Source: Lentzea fradiae (GTDB taxonomy: Bacteria > Actinomycetota > Actinomycetes > Mycobacteriales > Pseudonocardiaceae). Taken from it: a stretch of DNA of 64,000 bases. The stretch lies in the NCBI RefSeq assembly GCF_900100955.1, contig NZ_FNCC01000018.1, positions 62,001 through 126,000 on the forward strand, in the 5' to 3' direction. Of the stretch, positions 50,457 through 59,301 are shown piece by piece. The position numbers and the translations under genes are program-made. The notes beneath the pieces were generated by a model that was given only the letters and a program-made list of their open reading frames with translations, was not told the DNA's origin and searched no databases. Every line of letters begins with the position of its first letter. Position 1 is the stretch's first letter.

Positions 50457-51689
50457 TCAAGCCGCGATGCCCACTCGCTCACACAGTTCGTGGACGTCCT
50501 GCCGCAATCCGGTCGGCGGGTTCCTGCGCAGGCCGAGCAGCATGTCCCGCGCGAACCCGTTGTACTTGATCGTCTCGGGGGCGGTGCGCTCGGAATGGTG
50601 GAGCAGCGCCCAGACCGCGTGCCGTTCGCCGCGTTGGTCGTGTGCACGCGCCACCTCGATGAGGTGCCTGGCACGACGCGGCACGGACGCGATGGTGTCC
50701 GGGTTGATCTGGTCGGCCGAGCGCAGTGCCTCCGCCGGGCGTCGCAACTCCACACCAAGCGTCGTGGCGTGCGCCGACATCACAGGACGGCTGAACGACG
50801 ATTGCGTGTGCCGGTAGCCCACCGGGAGTTCCCGAGCGACCCGATCCGCGAGTCCCCATGCTTCCCAGGACTGCCCGTACCTGCCGCGGCGAGCATGCAC
50901 GTAGGCGACCTCGGCTTGCAACGCGCCCCACATGCCTCGCCAGTCGTCGCCGCTGTGGAGGTAGGGCTCGATTTCCCGGGCACCGAAAGCAGCGACGTCC
51001 AGCGCTTCATCCCAGCGGCCGGCGTCACGCAACACCTGGACCTTCGCCCAAGCACCCCCGGCGATCGCAAGCGGGTCATCAGCCTCCATCGCCTCGTGCA
51101 TCGCCCTGTCGGTGACGAGCCACACCAACTCCGGGGCAGGTTGGTACGCGCAGTAGAAGTCGGCGAGCCGGTACACCCCGGCGAGCACCCGCCGGGCATC
51201 TCGACGTTCCTCGCCACGGATCACACGCACTGCGCGCTGAGCATCCCGGATCAGGTCAGGGAGGAGCAGACCCAGCTGTGTGCGGTGATCAGGACTCGCG
51301 TGCCGGACCTGCCAAGCCTGCTCAAGACGAACCACGAGATGCGTGACGTCGGGCGGCGGGACCTCGCCCGGCAGGCGGTAGTCAGTCAGCGCGGCCTGCA
51401 CGGCGGTGAGAGCCATGTGTCGCTCGCCCGCGAACACGGAGACCGGCACGGCGTGGCCGTCTCCGGTGAAGTCAGCGAGGTCCTGCACACCGAGGGCATG
51501 CGCGATACGGAGCAGCATCGGCAGGCGTGGCGCTTGCAGACGGCCGTTCTCGACCGCCTTCACCCACTCCGCGCTCCTGTCGACCAGGCCGCCGAGGACT
51601 GGGCGTGACATGCCGACGCGTTCACGCGCCGACTTGATGCGCTGCCCGGTCGTGGTGTGCGCAGGATCGGGAAAGTTCGAGGTCACCAC
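50457..51689 (-). CDS. XRE-family regulator with TPR-like C-terminal region
   Basis: A 410-residue protein. The N-terminal HTH (about 14-70) contains GQRIKSARERVGMSRPVLGGL and WVKAVENGR. The rest is a long helical repeat region (for example AWAKVQVLRDAGRWDEALDVA, EVAYVHARRGRYGQSWEAWGLAD) resembling TPR units of streptomycete peptide- or metabolite-responsive regulators. GTG at 51689 or 51686; both overlap the small upstream ORF stop. It probably forms an operon with the Cys-motif gene. Confidence 0.85.
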   Translation of the reverse strand: MVTSNFPDPAHTTTGQRIKSARERVGMSRPVLGGLVDRSAEWVKAVENGRLQAPRLPMLLRIAHALGVQDLADFTGDGHAVPVSVFAGERHMALTAVQAALTDYRLPGEVPPPDVTHLVVRLEQAWQVRHASPDHRTQLGLLLPDLIRDAQRAVRVIRGEERRDARRVLAGVYRLADFYCAYQPAPELVWLVTDRAMHEAMEADDPLAIAGGAWAKVQVLRDAGRWDEALDVAAFGAREIEPYLHSGDDWRGMWGALQAEVAYVHARRGRYGQSWEAWGLADRVARELPVGYRHTQSSFSRPVMSAHATTLGVELRRPAEALRSADQINPDTIASVPRRARHLIEVARAHDQRGERHAVWALLHHSERTAPETIKYNGFARDMLLGLRRNPPTGLRQDVHELCERVGIAA

Positions 51690-51919
51690 AGGTCCACCTC
51701 ATCGCCGGATGTGCCCTCACCGATGCGCCCTGTGGCCGAACTGGGCTCGCATCCGATGAGGATGTTGAGTTCCAAGGTAGCGCTGAGGGTTTCCCCGGAA
51801 GAGATGTGCAGAGCCTTCGCTGAGGAGTCCTGGACCAGGTGGACGACAGAGGCGAAGGTCCTCGACTCGTGAGAAGAACTCCTCACGAACCCACCCGATC
51901 GTGTGATGCGTCTCGACAC
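51683..51919 (-). CDS. Small hypothetical ORF coupled to the XRE regulator
   Basis: Up to 78 residues (GTG 51919; GTG 51886 is an alternative). The stop overlaps the regulator start in a GTGGTGA arrangement, the main reason to believe it. The sequence is mixed (ASVVHLVQDSSAKALHISSG, ATLELNILIG) with no signal or membrane helix. Not recognised; it could be a partner or antagonist of the regulator. Confidence 0.45.
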   Translation of the reverse strand: MSRRITRSGGFVRSSSHESRTFASVVHLVQDSSAKALHISSGETLSATLELNILIGCEPSSATGRIGEGTSGDEVDLW

Positions 51920-52112
51920 GGGCAGCCGCAGACTTCACCGTGTTTGCAGGACGCAGGGCCATCATCCTGCTCCGAACAATGTCGGCGACGACGGCCCACT
52001 AACCCTTACGAGTGAAGGTCGGGCCCGTAAGTCACGGAAGGTAACGGCTGTCTTGATCCAAACGACGAAGGCAGTGGTTCAGCCCTCGTTGAACGACCGG
52101 GAGAAGCTTGTG

Positions 52113-52340
52113 ATGGACTCCACCCGCGCTGTAATCCCAGCTCAGAGGCAGTGGATAGGGACAGCGGCCAAGATCGTCGTCGTGTTGCAGGTCGTCGCGA
52201 TCGTCTACCTGCTCACGTCGGTCTGGGTCGCTGCCGGTGTCGCCGCCGCGATCGTCGTCGTCGCGTTCGCCGTCAGGTCGCTGTCCAGGGCGTCGGAGAA
52301 GGTCGACCAGATCTTCGACGAGGAACTGCACCGGCGCTAA
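52113..52340 (+). CDS. Small membrane protein
   Basis: 75 residues: a basic N-terminus, a long hydrophobic region (AKIVVVLQVVAIVYLLTSVW, then AAGVAAAIVVVAFAV) forming one or two helices, and a charged tail (RASEKVDQIFDEELHRR). ATG at 52113 has GGGAGA upstream. The last 4 bp overlap the convergent GAF gene. Function unknown. Confidence 0.6.
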   Translation: MDSTRAVIPAQRQWIGTAAKIVVVLQVVAIVYLLTSVWVAAGVAAAIVVVAFAVRSLSRASEKVDQIFDEELHRR

Positions 52341-52837
52341 GCGCCCGCCGGCCGTTCGCAGCCGAAGAAGCCCCGTGCGGGCAGGCCCTCGGGGAAGCGT
52401 TCGAGCGCCTCGCCTGCCGCCAGTGCCAGTGATTCCAGCGTCTGGGTCTCGGCCGGGGTGGCGGTGTGCGGAACGGCCCAGTAGCACCCGATCGCGCCGA
52501 GTGGTTCCGGCCGCAGGATCGGAGCCATCACGAGGCTCCGCACGAAAGTCGGGCGGTACGCCTCCTGCGGGATGCGCGCGTCGAACCTGATGTCCCTGAT
52601 CGCCACCGTCTGCCGGTGGATCATCGCCCAGCCGCTGATGCAGTTCACCGCCGGGAAGCGCTGCCCCTTCCACAACGGGCTCATCGAGTCCTCGTCGGCG
52701 TAGTAGCAGAGTTCACCGTCCAGCAGCACCAACGTCGCGCCGTGGGCCGCGAGCGACACACGGGCCGTCGTGCGGACGATCCGTTGCACTTCCTCCAACG
52801 TGGTCGCCTCCGCGAGGCGGCCCATCGTTTCGGACAT
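52337..52837 (-). CDS. Stand-alone GAF-domain protein
   Basis: A 166-residue single GAF domain: VRTTARVSLAAHGATLVLLD, NCISGWAMIHRQTVAIRDI, VRSLVMAPILRPEPLGAIGCYW. No output domain. Often such proteins sense small ligands or are fMetSO reductase-like; a single NCISGW cysteine and GCYW cysteine are present but the fRMsr pattern is not clear. ATG lies 6 nt after -10 TAACGT, so leaderless. Divergent from the S9 peptidase. Confidence 0.82.
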   Translation of the reverse strand: MSETMGRLAEATTLEEVQRIVRTTARVSLAAHGATLVLLDGELCYYADEDSMSPLWKGQRFPAVNCISGWAMIHRQTVAIRDIRFDARIPQEAYRPTFVRSLVMAPILRPEPLGAIGCYWAVPHTATPAETQTLESLALAAGEALERFPEGLPARGFFGCERPAGA

Positions 52838-52909
52838 GCGTCAACGTTAAACCCGCGACCGTGGTGCACGGCAACTCATTCCTCCTGGTGAGGACCTAGG
52901 GTTGGGGTT

Positions 52910-54721
52910 GTGACGACGCACCCTTCTCCCACCGTTCCGGAACAGCTCTTCGACGACCCCGCCGCCGAGACCCGGTGGCGCGAGCGGTTCACCGCTCCCC
53001 GGATGAGCCTGCCGGGCTGGGCCGACGACGCACCGGACCGCACGCTCTACGTCTCCAACGCGAGCGGCGTCTGGGAGATCTACACCTGGGACCGCGCGAC
53101 GGGTGAGCACCGCCGCGTCACCGACCGGCCGAACGGCACCTCGCACGGCACGCTGAACCCCGACGGCACCGAGATCTGGTGGTTCGACGACCACGACGGC
53201 GACGAGTTCGGCGTCTGGGTGCGTGAGCCGTTCACCCCCGACGGCAGCAAGGCCGAGCCCGCGCTCCCCGGCGTGACGCCCGGCTACCCGGCCGGTCTGG
53301 AGATCGGGCCGAACGTCACCGCCGTGGCCGCGTCCACCGACGACGGCACGACGGTGTGGCTGTCCCGCGAGGGCCGGTCCGAGGTGATCTACCAGCACGT
53401 CAACGACGCCGGTGTGGCCGCGATGGCGAAGGACGAGTCGCTGGTCGTGATCGCGCACTCCGAGCACGGCGACAACCGGCACATGGCGTTGCGCGTGCTC
53501 GACGCCGCCACCGGCGAGAAGGTCGCGGAGAAGTGGGACGGCAAGGGCAAGGGGCTCGACGCCATCTCGTTCAGCCCGGTGCGCGGTGACCAGCGGCTGC
53601 TGGTGCTGCACGAGCGCCGAGGCCGCGAGGAGCTGCTGATCTGGGACGTCGCCGCGGACACCGAGACCGAGATCGTCCTCGACCTGCCGGGCGAGGTCGC
53701 CGCCGACTGGTACCCGGACGCGTCGGCGTTGCTGATCGTGCACACCCACCACGCCCGCAACACCGTGCACCGCTACGACCTCACAACCGGCGAACTGTCC
53801 ACTCTGGACACCGCTCCCGGCGTGATCGGCTCGGCGGGCGTGCGGCCGGACGGGACGATCGAGTACTCGTGGTCGTCGGCCGAGAAGTCCACGGTGATCC
53901 GCGCGCTGGCCACCGACGGCACGGAGAGCGTGCTGGTCGAGCCGCAGGGCGCGAAGCCGGCGTCGTCGCGCAAGCTGGAGGACGTGTTCGTCGGCGACGT
54001 GCACGCGCTCGTCTCCAAGCCCGAGGGCGAGGGTCCGTTCCCGACGGTCTTCCTCATCCACGGCGGCCCGCACTCCTCCGACGAGGACCGCTTCTCCGCC
54101 TACCGCGCGGTGTGGCTGGACGCCGGGTTCGCCACGGTGCACGTCAACTACCGCGGTTCCAGCGGCTACGGCTCGAAGTGGCGTGACGCCATCGAGGGCA
54201 GGCCGGGCCTGGTCGAGCTGGAGGACATCGCCGCCGTGCACGACTGGGCGGTCTCGTCCGGTCTCACCGACCCCTCGAAGTCCGTGCTGAACGGCGCGTC
54301 GTGGGGCGGCTACCTGACGCTGCTCGGCATCGGCACGCAGCCGGACCGCTGGGCCGTCGGCATCGCGGGCGTGCCGGTGGCGGACTACCTCGCCGCCTAC
54401 GAGGACGAGATGGAGCCGCTGCGCGCGTTCGACCGGGCGCTGTTCGGCGGCTCACCGGAGGAGCTGCCGGAGCTGTACCGGGAGTGCTCGCCGCTCACGT
54501 ACGTCGACCAGGTCACGGCGCCGGTGCTGATCCTCGCGGGCGAGAACGACCCGCGCTGCCCGATCCGGCAGATCGACAACTACCTCGACGCGCTCGCGGC
54601 CCGCGGCCACACCTACGAGATGTACCGCTACGACGCGGGACACGGCTCGCTGGTCGTCGCCGAGACGATCAGGCAGACGGCGGCGGAGATCGACTTCGCC
54701 CGCCGCCACCTCGCGAGGTAG
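52910..54721 (+). CDS. S9-family prolyl-oligopeptidase-type peptidase
   Basis: A 603-residue cytoplasmic peptidase. The N-terminal ~350 residues form a WD40/TolB-like propeller (SNASGVWEIYTWDRATGEHRR). The C-terminal alpha/beta hydrolase has FLIHGGPHSSDEDRF (oxyanion), NGASWGGYL (Ser nucleophile, about 464), AGENDPRCP (Asp, about 547) and YDAGHGSLV (His, about 578). GTG lies 7 nt after TAGGGT (52897-52902), so leaderless. It could be an acylaminoacyl- or dipeptidyl-peptidase. Confidence 0.92.
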   Translation: MTTHPSPTVPEQLFDDPAAETRWRERFTAPRMSLPGWADDAPDRTLYVSNASGVWEIYTWDRATGEHRRVTDRPNGTSHGTLNPDGTEIWWFDDHDGDEFGVWVREPFTPDGSKAEPALPGVTPGYPAGLEIGPNVTAVAASTDDGTTVWLSREGRSEVIYQHVNDAGVAAMAKDESLVVIAHSEHGDNRHMALRVLDAATGEKVAEKWDGKGKGLDAISFSPVRGDQRLLVLHERRGREELLIWDVAADTETEIVLDLPGEVAADWYPDASALLIVHTHHARNTVHRYDLTTGELSTLDTAPGVIGSAGVRPDGTIEYSWSSAEKSTVIRALATDGTESVLVEPQGAKPASSRKLEDVFVGDVHALVSKPEGEGPFPTVFLIHGGPHSSDEDRFSAYRAVWLDAGFATVHVNYRGSSGYGSKWRDAIEGRPGLVELEDIAAVHDWAVSSGLTDPSKSVLNGASWGGYLTLLGIGTQPDRWAVGIAGVPVADYLAAYEDEMEPLRAFDRALFGGSPEELPELYRECSPLTYVDQVTAPVLILAGENDPRCPIRQIDNYLDALAARGHTYEMYRYDAGHGSLVVAETIRQTAAEIDFARRHLAR

Positions 54722-54730
54722 TTCCGCGCG

Positions 54731-54767
54731 TGACAGCGCCGGACCCTCGCGGGTTCCGGCGCTGTCA
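54731..54767. terminator. Bidirectional terminator
   Basis: Stem TGACAGCGCCGGA / TCCGGCGCTGTCA with the loop CCCTCGCGGGT able to extend pairing. It lies between the convergent peptidase and secreted-protein genes. Confidence 0.75.
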
Positions 54768-54774
54768 CGGTCGG

Positions 54775-55224
54775 TCAGCCGGCCCAGACCCTGCCCTCCC
54801 CGTAGACGCGGGACGGGCCCCACTCCTTCACGAGCAGGAGGTAATGCTCGTGGTTCTGCACGAGCGCCTCCCAGCAGAAGACCTTGTCGGTGCCGTCCAG
54901 CCGGTACCGGACCCGCGGACCGACCCGTTCGTCGATTCCGTCCGCGTCCCACATCTCGACCAGGATTTCCTTGCCTCGCCAGCCGGGGTCGGTGCTCCCC
55001 GTGCCGCGCAGCGTCACGCAGGCCCGGCCGGAGGCGGGCGGCGAGAAGTTGCGAGACCTGAGCGTGGTCTCGAAGTCGAACGTGAAGGTGAACGGCAGGG
55101 TCGCCGCCCGCACGGTCACCGCGGACGCGGTCCTGTCGGAAGCGGCCACCTCGGAAGCCGAGGCCGCCGGAACCACTGACATCACGGCCGCCGCGGCGAC
55201 CGCCCCCAGAACAATCTTGTGCAC
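54775..55224 (-). CDS. Secreted hypothetical protein
   Basis: A 149-residue precursor with a Sec signal peptide (HKIVLGAVAAAAVMSVVP, cleavage near ASA-SEV). The mature part is beta-rich (LPFTFTFDFETTLR, RACVTLRGTGS, VRYRLDGTDKVFCWEALVQN) with two Cys that could form a disulfide. Not recognised. GTG at 55224 has GGAGGAG just upstream. Confidence 0.75.
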   Translation of the reverse strand: MHKIVLGAVAAAAVMSVVPAASASEVAASDRTASAVTVRAATLPFTFTFDFETTLRSRNFSPPASGRACVTLRGTGSTDPGWRGKEILVEMWDADGIDERVGPRVRYRLDGTDKVFCWEALVQNHEHYLLLVKEWGPSRVYGEGRVWAG

Positions 55225-55404
55225 GACTCCTCCTGAATCTTCGAAAAGACACAGGGGTCCCCAGACATCGCGTGACTCACTGCTGCGAACGGCGGCGCGA
55301 CACCGCGATCCGAACTCATTCCCCCAGGTCCCCCAACCGGAACCATAACGAGATCACTCACGCCCGGCCGGGAATCCGGGGCGAATTCACCCGGTACAGC
55401 GACG

Positions 55405-55432
55405 AAGGCCCGCCCCTCGTGGGGCGGGCCTT
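55405..55432. terminator. Terminator downstream of dps
   Basis: 12-bp stem AAGGCCCGCCCC / GGGGCGGGCCTT with a TCGT loop, 16 bp beyond the dps stop (dps is on the minus strand). Read leftward it is followed by CGTCGC, so it lacks a U-tract in that direction; rightward it ends TTTCGTGTCTT. The remaining gap to 55224 holds nothing I can assign. Confidence 0.65.
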
Positions 55433-55448
55433 TCGTGTCTTCCCGGCG

Positions 55449-55925
55449 TCAGGCCGACTGCGCCTGCCACATCCAGTGCGACTGCTCCAGCTCCTGCGTG
55501 ATGCCGATGAGCAGGTCCTGGGTGACCAGGTCGTGCTTGTCGGTCTCCTCGATGCGCGTGCGCATGCGGGCGATGAGCGACGCCAGCGACGTCGTGATCG
55601 ACTTGACGACCTCGTCCTCCTTGAGCCAGCCGGTCTCGATCTCGGGCACGCCGGACGACGCGGCGATGGTCTTCGCCGTGCCGTTCGGCGTGACGCCGAT
55701 CGCGGCCGCTCGCTCGGCCACCTGGTCCGCGCCGTTGCGCGCCAGGACGACCAGCTCGTCGAGCTGCAGGTGGACGCTGCGGAAGTTCTTGCCGATCACG
55801 TTCCAGTGCGCCTGCTTCCCGATCAGGGACAGGTCGACCAGGTCGACCAGGGTCGCCTGCAGCACGGCTCCGACCGCGTCTCGGTCCTCGTCGGCCAGCG
55901 GGCTGGTGATCGGGTACTTGGCCAT
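55449..55925 (-). CDS. dps: Dps-family ferritin-like protein
   Basis: A 158-residue four-helix Dps protein that oxidises and stores iron and protects DNA. The ferroxidase residues are in LIGKQAHWNVIGKNF (His) and LHLQLDELV-like VHLQLDELVVLARNGADQVAERAAAIG (Asp/Glu). It has a short N-terminus without a long Lys-rich tail. ATG at 55925 has GGGAGG. It lies 15 bp after the ohr gene on the same strand, so the two form a peroxide-defence operon. Confidence 0.93.
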   Translation of the reverse strand: MAKYPITSPLADEDRDAVGAVLQATLVDLVDLSLIGKQAHWNVIGKNFRSVHLQLDELVVLARNGADQVAERAAAIGVTPNGTAKTIAASSGVPEIETGWLKEDEVVKSITTSLASLIARMRTRIEETDKHDLVTQDLLIGITQELEQSHWMWQAQSA

Positions 55926-55940
55926 GGTGAACGCGCCTCC

Positions 55941-56363
55941 CTACACGGTGACGCTGAGCGCCACCTCGATGTTGCCGCGCGTCGCGTTGGAGTACGGGCA
56001 GACCTGGTGGGCCTGCTCGACGAGCTTCTCCGCGACCGCCTGGTCGAGTCCTGGGATCTTCACCGCGAGTTCGACGGCGAGCTGGAAGCCGCCTGCACCG
56101 TTGGGTCCGATACCCACCTTGGCGGTTACCTCGGAAGACGCAACTTGAACCTTCCCCGCGCGCGCGACGGCGGCGAGGGCGGAGTTGAAGCACGCCGAGT
56201 ACCCGGCCGCGAAGAGCTGCTCCGGGTTGGTCGCGTCGCCGCCGGGGCCGCCCATCTCCTTCGGGACCGACAGGACCTCGTCGATCACACCGTCGGACGA
56301 GCGCACCTCGCCGTTGCGGCCTTCGCCGTAAGCAGTCGCCTCGGCCGTGTACAGCGTTTCCAT
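55941..56363 (-). CDS. ohr: OsmC/Ohr-family organic hydroperoxide resistance protein
   Basis: A 140-residue Ohr-type peroxiredoxin. Two reactive cysteines are in AGYSACFNSAL and AHQVCPYSNATRGN, the arginine partner is near the N-terminus, and NPEQLFAAGY is conserved. It reduces organic hydroperoxides with lipoyl-type thiols. No MarR-type ohrR gene is adjacent. Transcribed with dps. Confidence 0.93.
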   Translation of the reverse strand: METLYTAEATAYGEGRNGEVRSSDGVIDEVLSVPKEMGGPGGDATNPEQLFAAGYSACFNSALAAVARAGKVQVASSEVTAKVGIGPNGAGGFQLAVELAVKIPGLDQAVAEKLVEQAHQVCPYSNATRGNIEVALSVTV

Positions 56364-56468
56364 TCCGCTCTCCCTGGTGTCGGTGAATGACCTTCACCCA
56401 GGAGAACGAATCGTGCGCGATTTAAATGCCCGAGCGTGAGCCAGTTCACGCGTTCGGGTGGGAGACCC

Positions 56469-57032
56469 CTAGCGCGAGCCCTGGCTCTGGGCGAACTCGA
56501 CGACCTGGCGGCCGATCGTGCGCAGGTTGCGGTCGACGTCGCTGTCCGAGCAGCCGCCGTCGCCGTCGAACTTGACCTGGGCGGAGTTGATCGCGGCGCC
56601 GAGCGGGGTCGGCCAGCCGCGCAGGGCGTGCACGATCGAGCGGACGGCCGCGAGCGTGTTCACCGCGGCCTGCCAGCCGTACGCGGCGGTGATCGTGCCG
56701 ATGGCGCGGCCGTCGAGGTACGGGCGTTCGTCGTCGCGCAGGTCCTCGATGTAGTCGAGGGCGTTCTTGACCAGGCCGGAGACGGTGCCGTGGTAGCCGG
56801 GCGACACGACGATCACGCCGTCGGCCCCGCGCAGGTCCTCGACCATCTTCATCGCGACGTCCGTGCGGTCGGGCACGGACGGGTCGTAGAACGGGAGCAC
56901 CAGGTCGGGGCCGCTGTACTGGATCGTCCGCGCACCGAGCTCACGCGCGCCCGACAGGGCCACGCGCAGCGCCCGCTCGGACTGCGAGTCGGGCCTGATC
57001 GAGCCGCCGATGCCCACCACCGTCACCGTCAT
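56469..57032 (-). CDS. NADPH-dependent FMN reductase
   Basis: A 187-residue flavodoxin-like protein. The phosphate loop is GIGGSIRPDSQSERAL, PGYHGTVSGLVKNALDYI is the FMN-site loop (SP.Y.g...g.lKNalD), and ITAAYGWQAAVNTLAAVR follows. It is similar to MsuE/SsuE and azoreductase-type enzymes. ATG at 57032 with GGAAGGA upstream is preferred to GTG/ATG 42 nt earlier. No monooxygenase partner is adjacent. Confidence 0.88.
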   Translation of the reverse strand: MTVTVVGIGGSIRPDSQSERALRVALSGARELGARTIQYSGPDLVLPFYDPSVPDRTDVAMKMVEDLRGADGVIVVSPGYHGTVSGLVKNALDYIEDLRDDERPYLDGRAIGTITAAYGWQAAVNTLAAVRSIVHALRGWPTPLGAAINSAQVKFDGDGGCSDSDVDRNLRTIGRQVVEFAQSQGSR

Positions 57033-57097
57033 GACGCCGATCCTTCCACCTCCAGCTATCTGGAGATCCAGCACTACTCGCGAGTAACCTGCACCAC

Positions 57098-58150
57098 ATG
57101 TCGAACTTCCAGGCGGCCGTGCTGGCCCGCGCCCTGCGCTTCGCGTTCGGTCTTCCCGGTCCCGTGCGCCGCCTGATCGCCGGCACGCCCATCCGCCTGG
57201 ACGGCCAGGACCTGCACCCCGAGGCGCAGCTGCTGCTCCGGCTGCAGGAGCTGTCGGGAACGGGCTGGCGCACGAGGACAGCTTCCGAGAGCCGCCTCGA
57301 CCTGGAGTTGAGTTCGAAGCTCGTGGCGGGCCCGAAGATCACCGGGGTGGGTGCCCGCGACCTCTCGATCGGGGAGTTCGCCGGCCGTCTCTACACGCCG
57401 GACGGCCTCGCCCCCGGCTCGGCGCTGCTGATCTTCTACCACGGTGGCGGGTGGGTCACCGGCAGCCTGGACAGCCACGACAACCTGTGCCGGTTCCTCG
57501 CCAGGGAGGCGGTCGTGCGGGTGCTGGCCGCCGACTACCGGCTCGCGCCGGAGGCGCCGTTCCCCGCCGCGGCCGACGACGCCGCCGAGGTGCTGCGCTT
57601 CGCCGTCGCGAAGGCGGACGAGCTGGGCATCGACCCGAAGCGGATCGCGCTCGGCGGCGACAGCGCGGGTGGCAACCTGGCCGCGGTGACCGCGCACGGC
57701 GCCGAGGTCGGCCTCGCGTTCCTGCTGCTCTTCTACCCCGGCGTGGACGCGTCGGTGCGCCGCCGGTCGCGCGAGATCTTCGGCAACGGGTTCTTCCTCA
57801 CCGACGAGAAGATGGACTGGTTCCTCGACCAGTACACCGCCGGTGGCAAGGACCGGCACGACCCGCGGCTGTCGATCATGCTGGCCGAGGACCTGTCGAA
57901 CCTGCCGCCGACGTACGTCGCGACCGCGGGCTACGACCCGTTGCGCGACGAGGGCGAGGCGTTCGCCCACCGGCTGGCCGCCGAGGGCGTGCCGGTCGTG
58001 CTGCGCAGGCACGAGGGCCTGTTCCACGGCTTCGCGAACGTGCTCGGGGTCGGCGGGATCTTCCGCGAGGCCGTGTCCGAGGCCGTCGGGGCGCTGCGGA
58101 CCGGCCTCGCGCTGGCGAACTCGGCTCAGGACGTGACCGGGACCGCCTGA
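57098..58150 (+). CDS. HSL-family alpha/beta hydrolase (esterase/lipase)
   Basis: A 350-residue hormone-sensitive-lipase-type esterase. The oxyanion motif is FYHGGGWVTGS, the nucleophile elbow GGDSAGGNLA, with the Asp in AGYDPLRDEG and His in LFHGFANV. An N-terminal helical cap is present. ATG lies 7 nt after -10 TAACCT (57085-57090), so leaderless. The 3' end overlaps the convergent MFS gene by 25 bp. Confidence 0.92.
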   Translation: MSNFQAAVLARALRFAFGLPGPVRRLIAGTPIRLDGQDLHPEAQLLLRLQELSGTGWRTRTASESRLDLELSSKLVAGPKITGVGARDLSIGEFAGRLYTPDGLAPGSALLIFYHGGGWVTGSLDSHDNLCRFLAREAVVRVLAADYRLAPEAPFPAAADDAAEVLRFAVAKADELGIDPKRIALGGDSAGGNLAAVTAHGAEVGLAFLLLFYPGVDASVRRRSREIFGNGFFLTDEKMDWFLDQYTAGGKDRHDPRLSIMLAEDLSNLPPTYVATAGYDPLRDEGEAFAHRLAAEGVPVVLRRHEGLFHGFANVLGVGGIFREAVSEAVGALRTGLALANSAQDVTGTA

Positions 58151-59301
58151 CGCTGCCGGCTGAACGTCCAGCCCAGACCGGCGATCACGAGCCCGGCGAG
58201 CCCGGCGGCGACGAACCCGAGCGGAGGTCCGCTGTTGTCGACGGCGAACCCCGTGAGCGGCTGGCCCACCGCGACACCGAACGTGAACGCCGAGCCTTGC
58301 AGGCCGAGCGCGAGACCGCGGGCGGCGGCGGGCGCGTGCCTGCTGATCAGCTCGGTCGACGCGGTGATGGTCGGCGCGCACACGAGGTTCATCGGGACCA
58401 GCGCGAGGGCGAGCAGCGCCACGCTGCCGTCCCCGAGGCCGACCGGGATCACCAGCAACGCCATGCAGGTCAGCAGGACCACGCCACCGGGCACCCGCCG
58501 CAGGCTGCCGTAGACGAGCCCGCCGAGGGCCGACGCGGCGCACATCACCACGAAGATCAGGCCGAGCCAGCCCTGCTTGCCCGCCTTCTCCAGCGAGGCG
58601 ATCGCCGCGAGCTCCATGCCGGACAGCACCATCGTCGCCCCGAACGGGATGATCAACGCCGCCAGCACCGGCCCGCGCAGCCACTCCCGCACGCGCGGCT
58701 GCGGTCCGGAGACGTCCTCGTCCTCGTGCACCAGCCCCGGGTTCACGATGAACAGCGCGGCGCTCGCCGCCAGGATCGCGACGCCGATCGTGACCAGCGC
58801 CGTCCCGGTGGAGAACTTCGTGGCGAGCAGGACGCCCGCCGCGGGTCCGACCATGAAGGACAGCTCGACGGAGATCGAGTCCAGCGAGAACGCCGGGCGT
58901 CGTTGCGGCACGGGCACGAGCGCGGTCAGCGCCTGCCGCCCGATCGACATCATCGGCACGGCCACCAGCCCGTTGGCGAACGCCAGCACGAGCAGCACGT
59001 AGTAGTCCATCAACGGCGCCGTGACCCAGAACAGTCCTTCGAGGACGCTCAGCGCCAGCACGAACCGCAGGCCCTTGCTGTCGACGAGCTTGCCCATCAA
59101 CGGCGACCCGAGACCGAGACCGATCATCGTCGCGAAGCCGACCGTCCCGGCGGCCGTGTAGCCCTTGTCGAGCGTGGTGACCACGTGCAGCGTCACGGTG
59201 ACGCCCGCGGCCGTCGGGGGAATCCGGGCGAAGAGCATGAGCAACATCAGCGACCGGACCCCCGGCAGCGCCAGGACGGTTCTGAAGGGGGTGAGGTTCA
59301 C
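58126..59301 (-). CDS. MFS transporter, tandem paralogue 2
   Basis: A 391-residue protein with 12 probable transmembrane helices. Segments LGLGSPLMGKLVDSKGLRFVLA and SVELSFMVGPAAGVLLATKFS are nearly the same in the neighbouring MFS protein, so the two arose by duplication. ATG overlaps the stop of the upstream paralogue (ATGA). It could act as a heteromeric pair with it. The substrate is unknown; the general look is that of small-molecule efflux. Confidence 0.87.
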   Translation of the reverse strand: MNLTPFRTVLALPGVRSLMLLMLFARIPPTAAGVTVTLHVVTTLDKGYTAAGTVGFATMIGLGLGSPLMGKLVDSKGLRFVLALSVLEGLFWVTAPLMDYYVLLVLAFANGLVAVPMMSIGRQALTALVPVPQRRPAFSLDSISVELSFMVGPAAGVLLATKFSTGTALVTIGVAILAASAALFIVNPGLVHEDEDVSGPQPRVREWLRGPVLAALIIPFGATMVLSGMELAAIASLEKAGKQGWLGLIFVVMCAASALGGLVYGSLRRVPGGVVLLTCMALLVIPVGLGDGSVALLALALVPMNLVCAPTITASTELISRHAPAAARGLALGLQGSAFTFGVAVGQPLTGFAVDNSGPPLGFVAAGLAGLVIAGLGWTFSRQRQAVPVTS